This document shows positions 14,195-15,176 of a stretch of DNA of 15,176 nucleotides, in pieces. Position numbers and translations under genes: made by a program. How positions within the stretch are numbered: the first letter of the stretch is position 1; each line of letters begins with the position of its first letter. This DNA comes from an uncultured bacterium (GTDB lineage: Bacteria > Actinomycetota > Coriobacteriia > Coriobacteriales > Coriobacteriaceae), in assembly GCA_905215195.1 (NCBI GenBank), contig CAJMPF010000014.1, positions 1 through 15,176 of the forward strand. Direction: 5' to 3'. The notes under the pieces were generated by a model. The model saw nothing but the letters and a program-made list of their open reading frames with translations. It was not told the origin of the DNA and made no database searches.

Positions 14195-15176
14195 CTACTC
14201 AGCAGCCTCCTCAAGCTCGGAGACATCAAACTCAAAGTCGTTACCCGGCAGGATGGCGTTGAGCACAATGCCCACCAGTGAGCCCACGGCAATGCCGGAC
14301 AGTGAAATGGTCACGCCGCCCAGCTCCAACACGATGGCGTCGGCGGTGCTGTACGCGATGCCGAGCGAAAGCACGAGCACCAGCGCGGCAACCAGCACGT
14401 TGCGGTTGTTCTGGAAATCGACCTGGTTCTCGATGAGGTTGCGGACGCCCACAGCGCTGATCATGCCGTAGAGCACGAGCGACACACCGCCGATCACACA
14501 CGCCGGCATGGCCGCAATGACAGCCGCGAACTTGGGGCAGAACGAAAGCACGATGGCGCAACACGCGGCAATTCGAATTACGCGCGGGTCGAACACGCGC
14601 GTCAGGGCGAGCACGCCGGTGTTCTCACCATACGTAGTGTTGGCCGGAGCGCCAAAGAGCGAAGCCAGAATCGTGGCAAGGCCGTCGCCGAGCAGCGTGC
14701 GATGCAGACCGGGATCGGCAATGTAGTTGCACTCGCAAGTCGAACCGATAGCAGAGATATCGCCGATATGCTAGATCATGGTCGCGAAGGCCAGCGGCAT
14801 GATGGTGATGATGGCCGTCGTGGCAAGACCGCTATCGAACTGCGGCCCAAAGAGTGCAAACACGGTGTTGTCCCACACGATGGGCAGACCGACCCACGGA
14901 GCGGCGGCAACGCCCGAGAAATCAACCTCGCCGAGCGCAGCCGCAACGGCATAGCTCACCACAACGCCCAGCAAAATCGGCACGATCTTGACCATGCCAC
15001 GGCCCCAGATGTTGCAGATGACGATAACGGCAACGCCAATGACAGCCACAAGCCAGTTGGTCTGGCAGTTAGCAATAGCGGAACTTGCCAGGATCAAGCC
15101 GATGGAAATGACGATGGGGCCAGTCACCACCGGCGGAAAGAAACGCATGACACGCTTGGCGCCAAACGCGCGGAAG
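14195..15176 (-). pseudogene. UraA-type uracil/xanthine permease, interrupted by an in-frame TAG, 5' end beyond the window
   Basis: The minus-strand frame is open from the window edge (FRAFGAKRVMRFFPPVVTGP) through the membrane core to FATMI, then hits TAG (complement of 14771-14773). It continues in the same frame as HIGDISAIGS, DPGLHRTLLGDGLAT and NTTYGENTGV to a natural stop at 14195. These are hallmark stretches of the nucleobase:cation symporter-2 family (UraA, PyrP, RutG), which imports uracil or xanthine. In relatives the residue before HIG is Glu, which contacts the base (Glu241 in E. coli UraA), so one G-to-T change from GAG would explain the TAG. No frameshift is seen and the rest is well conserved, so the change is recent, a sequencing error, or read through. 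Internal restart at ATG 14614 would give only the last 139 residues. Confidence 0.88.

Overview
The window looks like chromosome of a GC-rich gut actinobacterium of the Coriobacteriia, most probably a Collinsella. This is inferred from the high GC content, strong AGGAGG-type ribosome sites with many GTG starts, LAxTG wall-anchor signals, and the gene set (bile salt hydrolase, Kup, two NCS2 permeases). I see no rRNA, tRNA, CRISPR array, transposase or phage gene.

Layout. 40-1560 (-): an alanine aminotransferase (AlaA) fused to an N-terminal XRE-type DNA-binding domain, with a strong internal ribosome site and ATG exactly at the domain boundary and an operator-like repeat array upstream. 1723-2580 (-) and 2699-3610 (+): a LysR regulator diverging from an EamA exporter, sharing a region with two T-N11-A dyads. 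3768-5999 (+): Kup potassium transporter. 6079-7044 (-): choloylglycine/bile salt hydrolase. 7102-7294: a minus-strand terminator and a roughly 110-nt hairpin-like element. 7289-7708 (-): a small peptide-deformylase-like protein lacking the catalytic Glu. 7902-9212 (+): an AzgA/PbuG-type purine permease. 9420-11204 and 11476-13260 (+): two tandem 594-residue wall-anchored beta-helix proteins. 13468-14133 (+): a small esterase-family hydrolase. 14195-15176 (-): a UraA-type permease, cut by the window edge and interrupted by an in-frame TAG.

Most genes appear to be single-gene transcription units with their own terminators. Plausible links are: the AlaA fusion as an enzyme that regulates its own gene; LysR controlling the divergent EamA exporter, perhaps for an amino acid; and the two surface proteins, which arose by tandem duplication of a unit that began inside the 3' end of the purine permease gene. 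A 45-bp remnant of that gene's tail and a second copy of its terminator still lie between the paralogs.

The least explained signals are the XRE-AlaA fusion with its internal start and operator array, the 7186-7294 structured element, the HExxH-to-HMxxH deformylase homolog, the duplication scar with only synonymous changes, and the amber codon replacing the substrate-binding Glu of the UraA-type permease.
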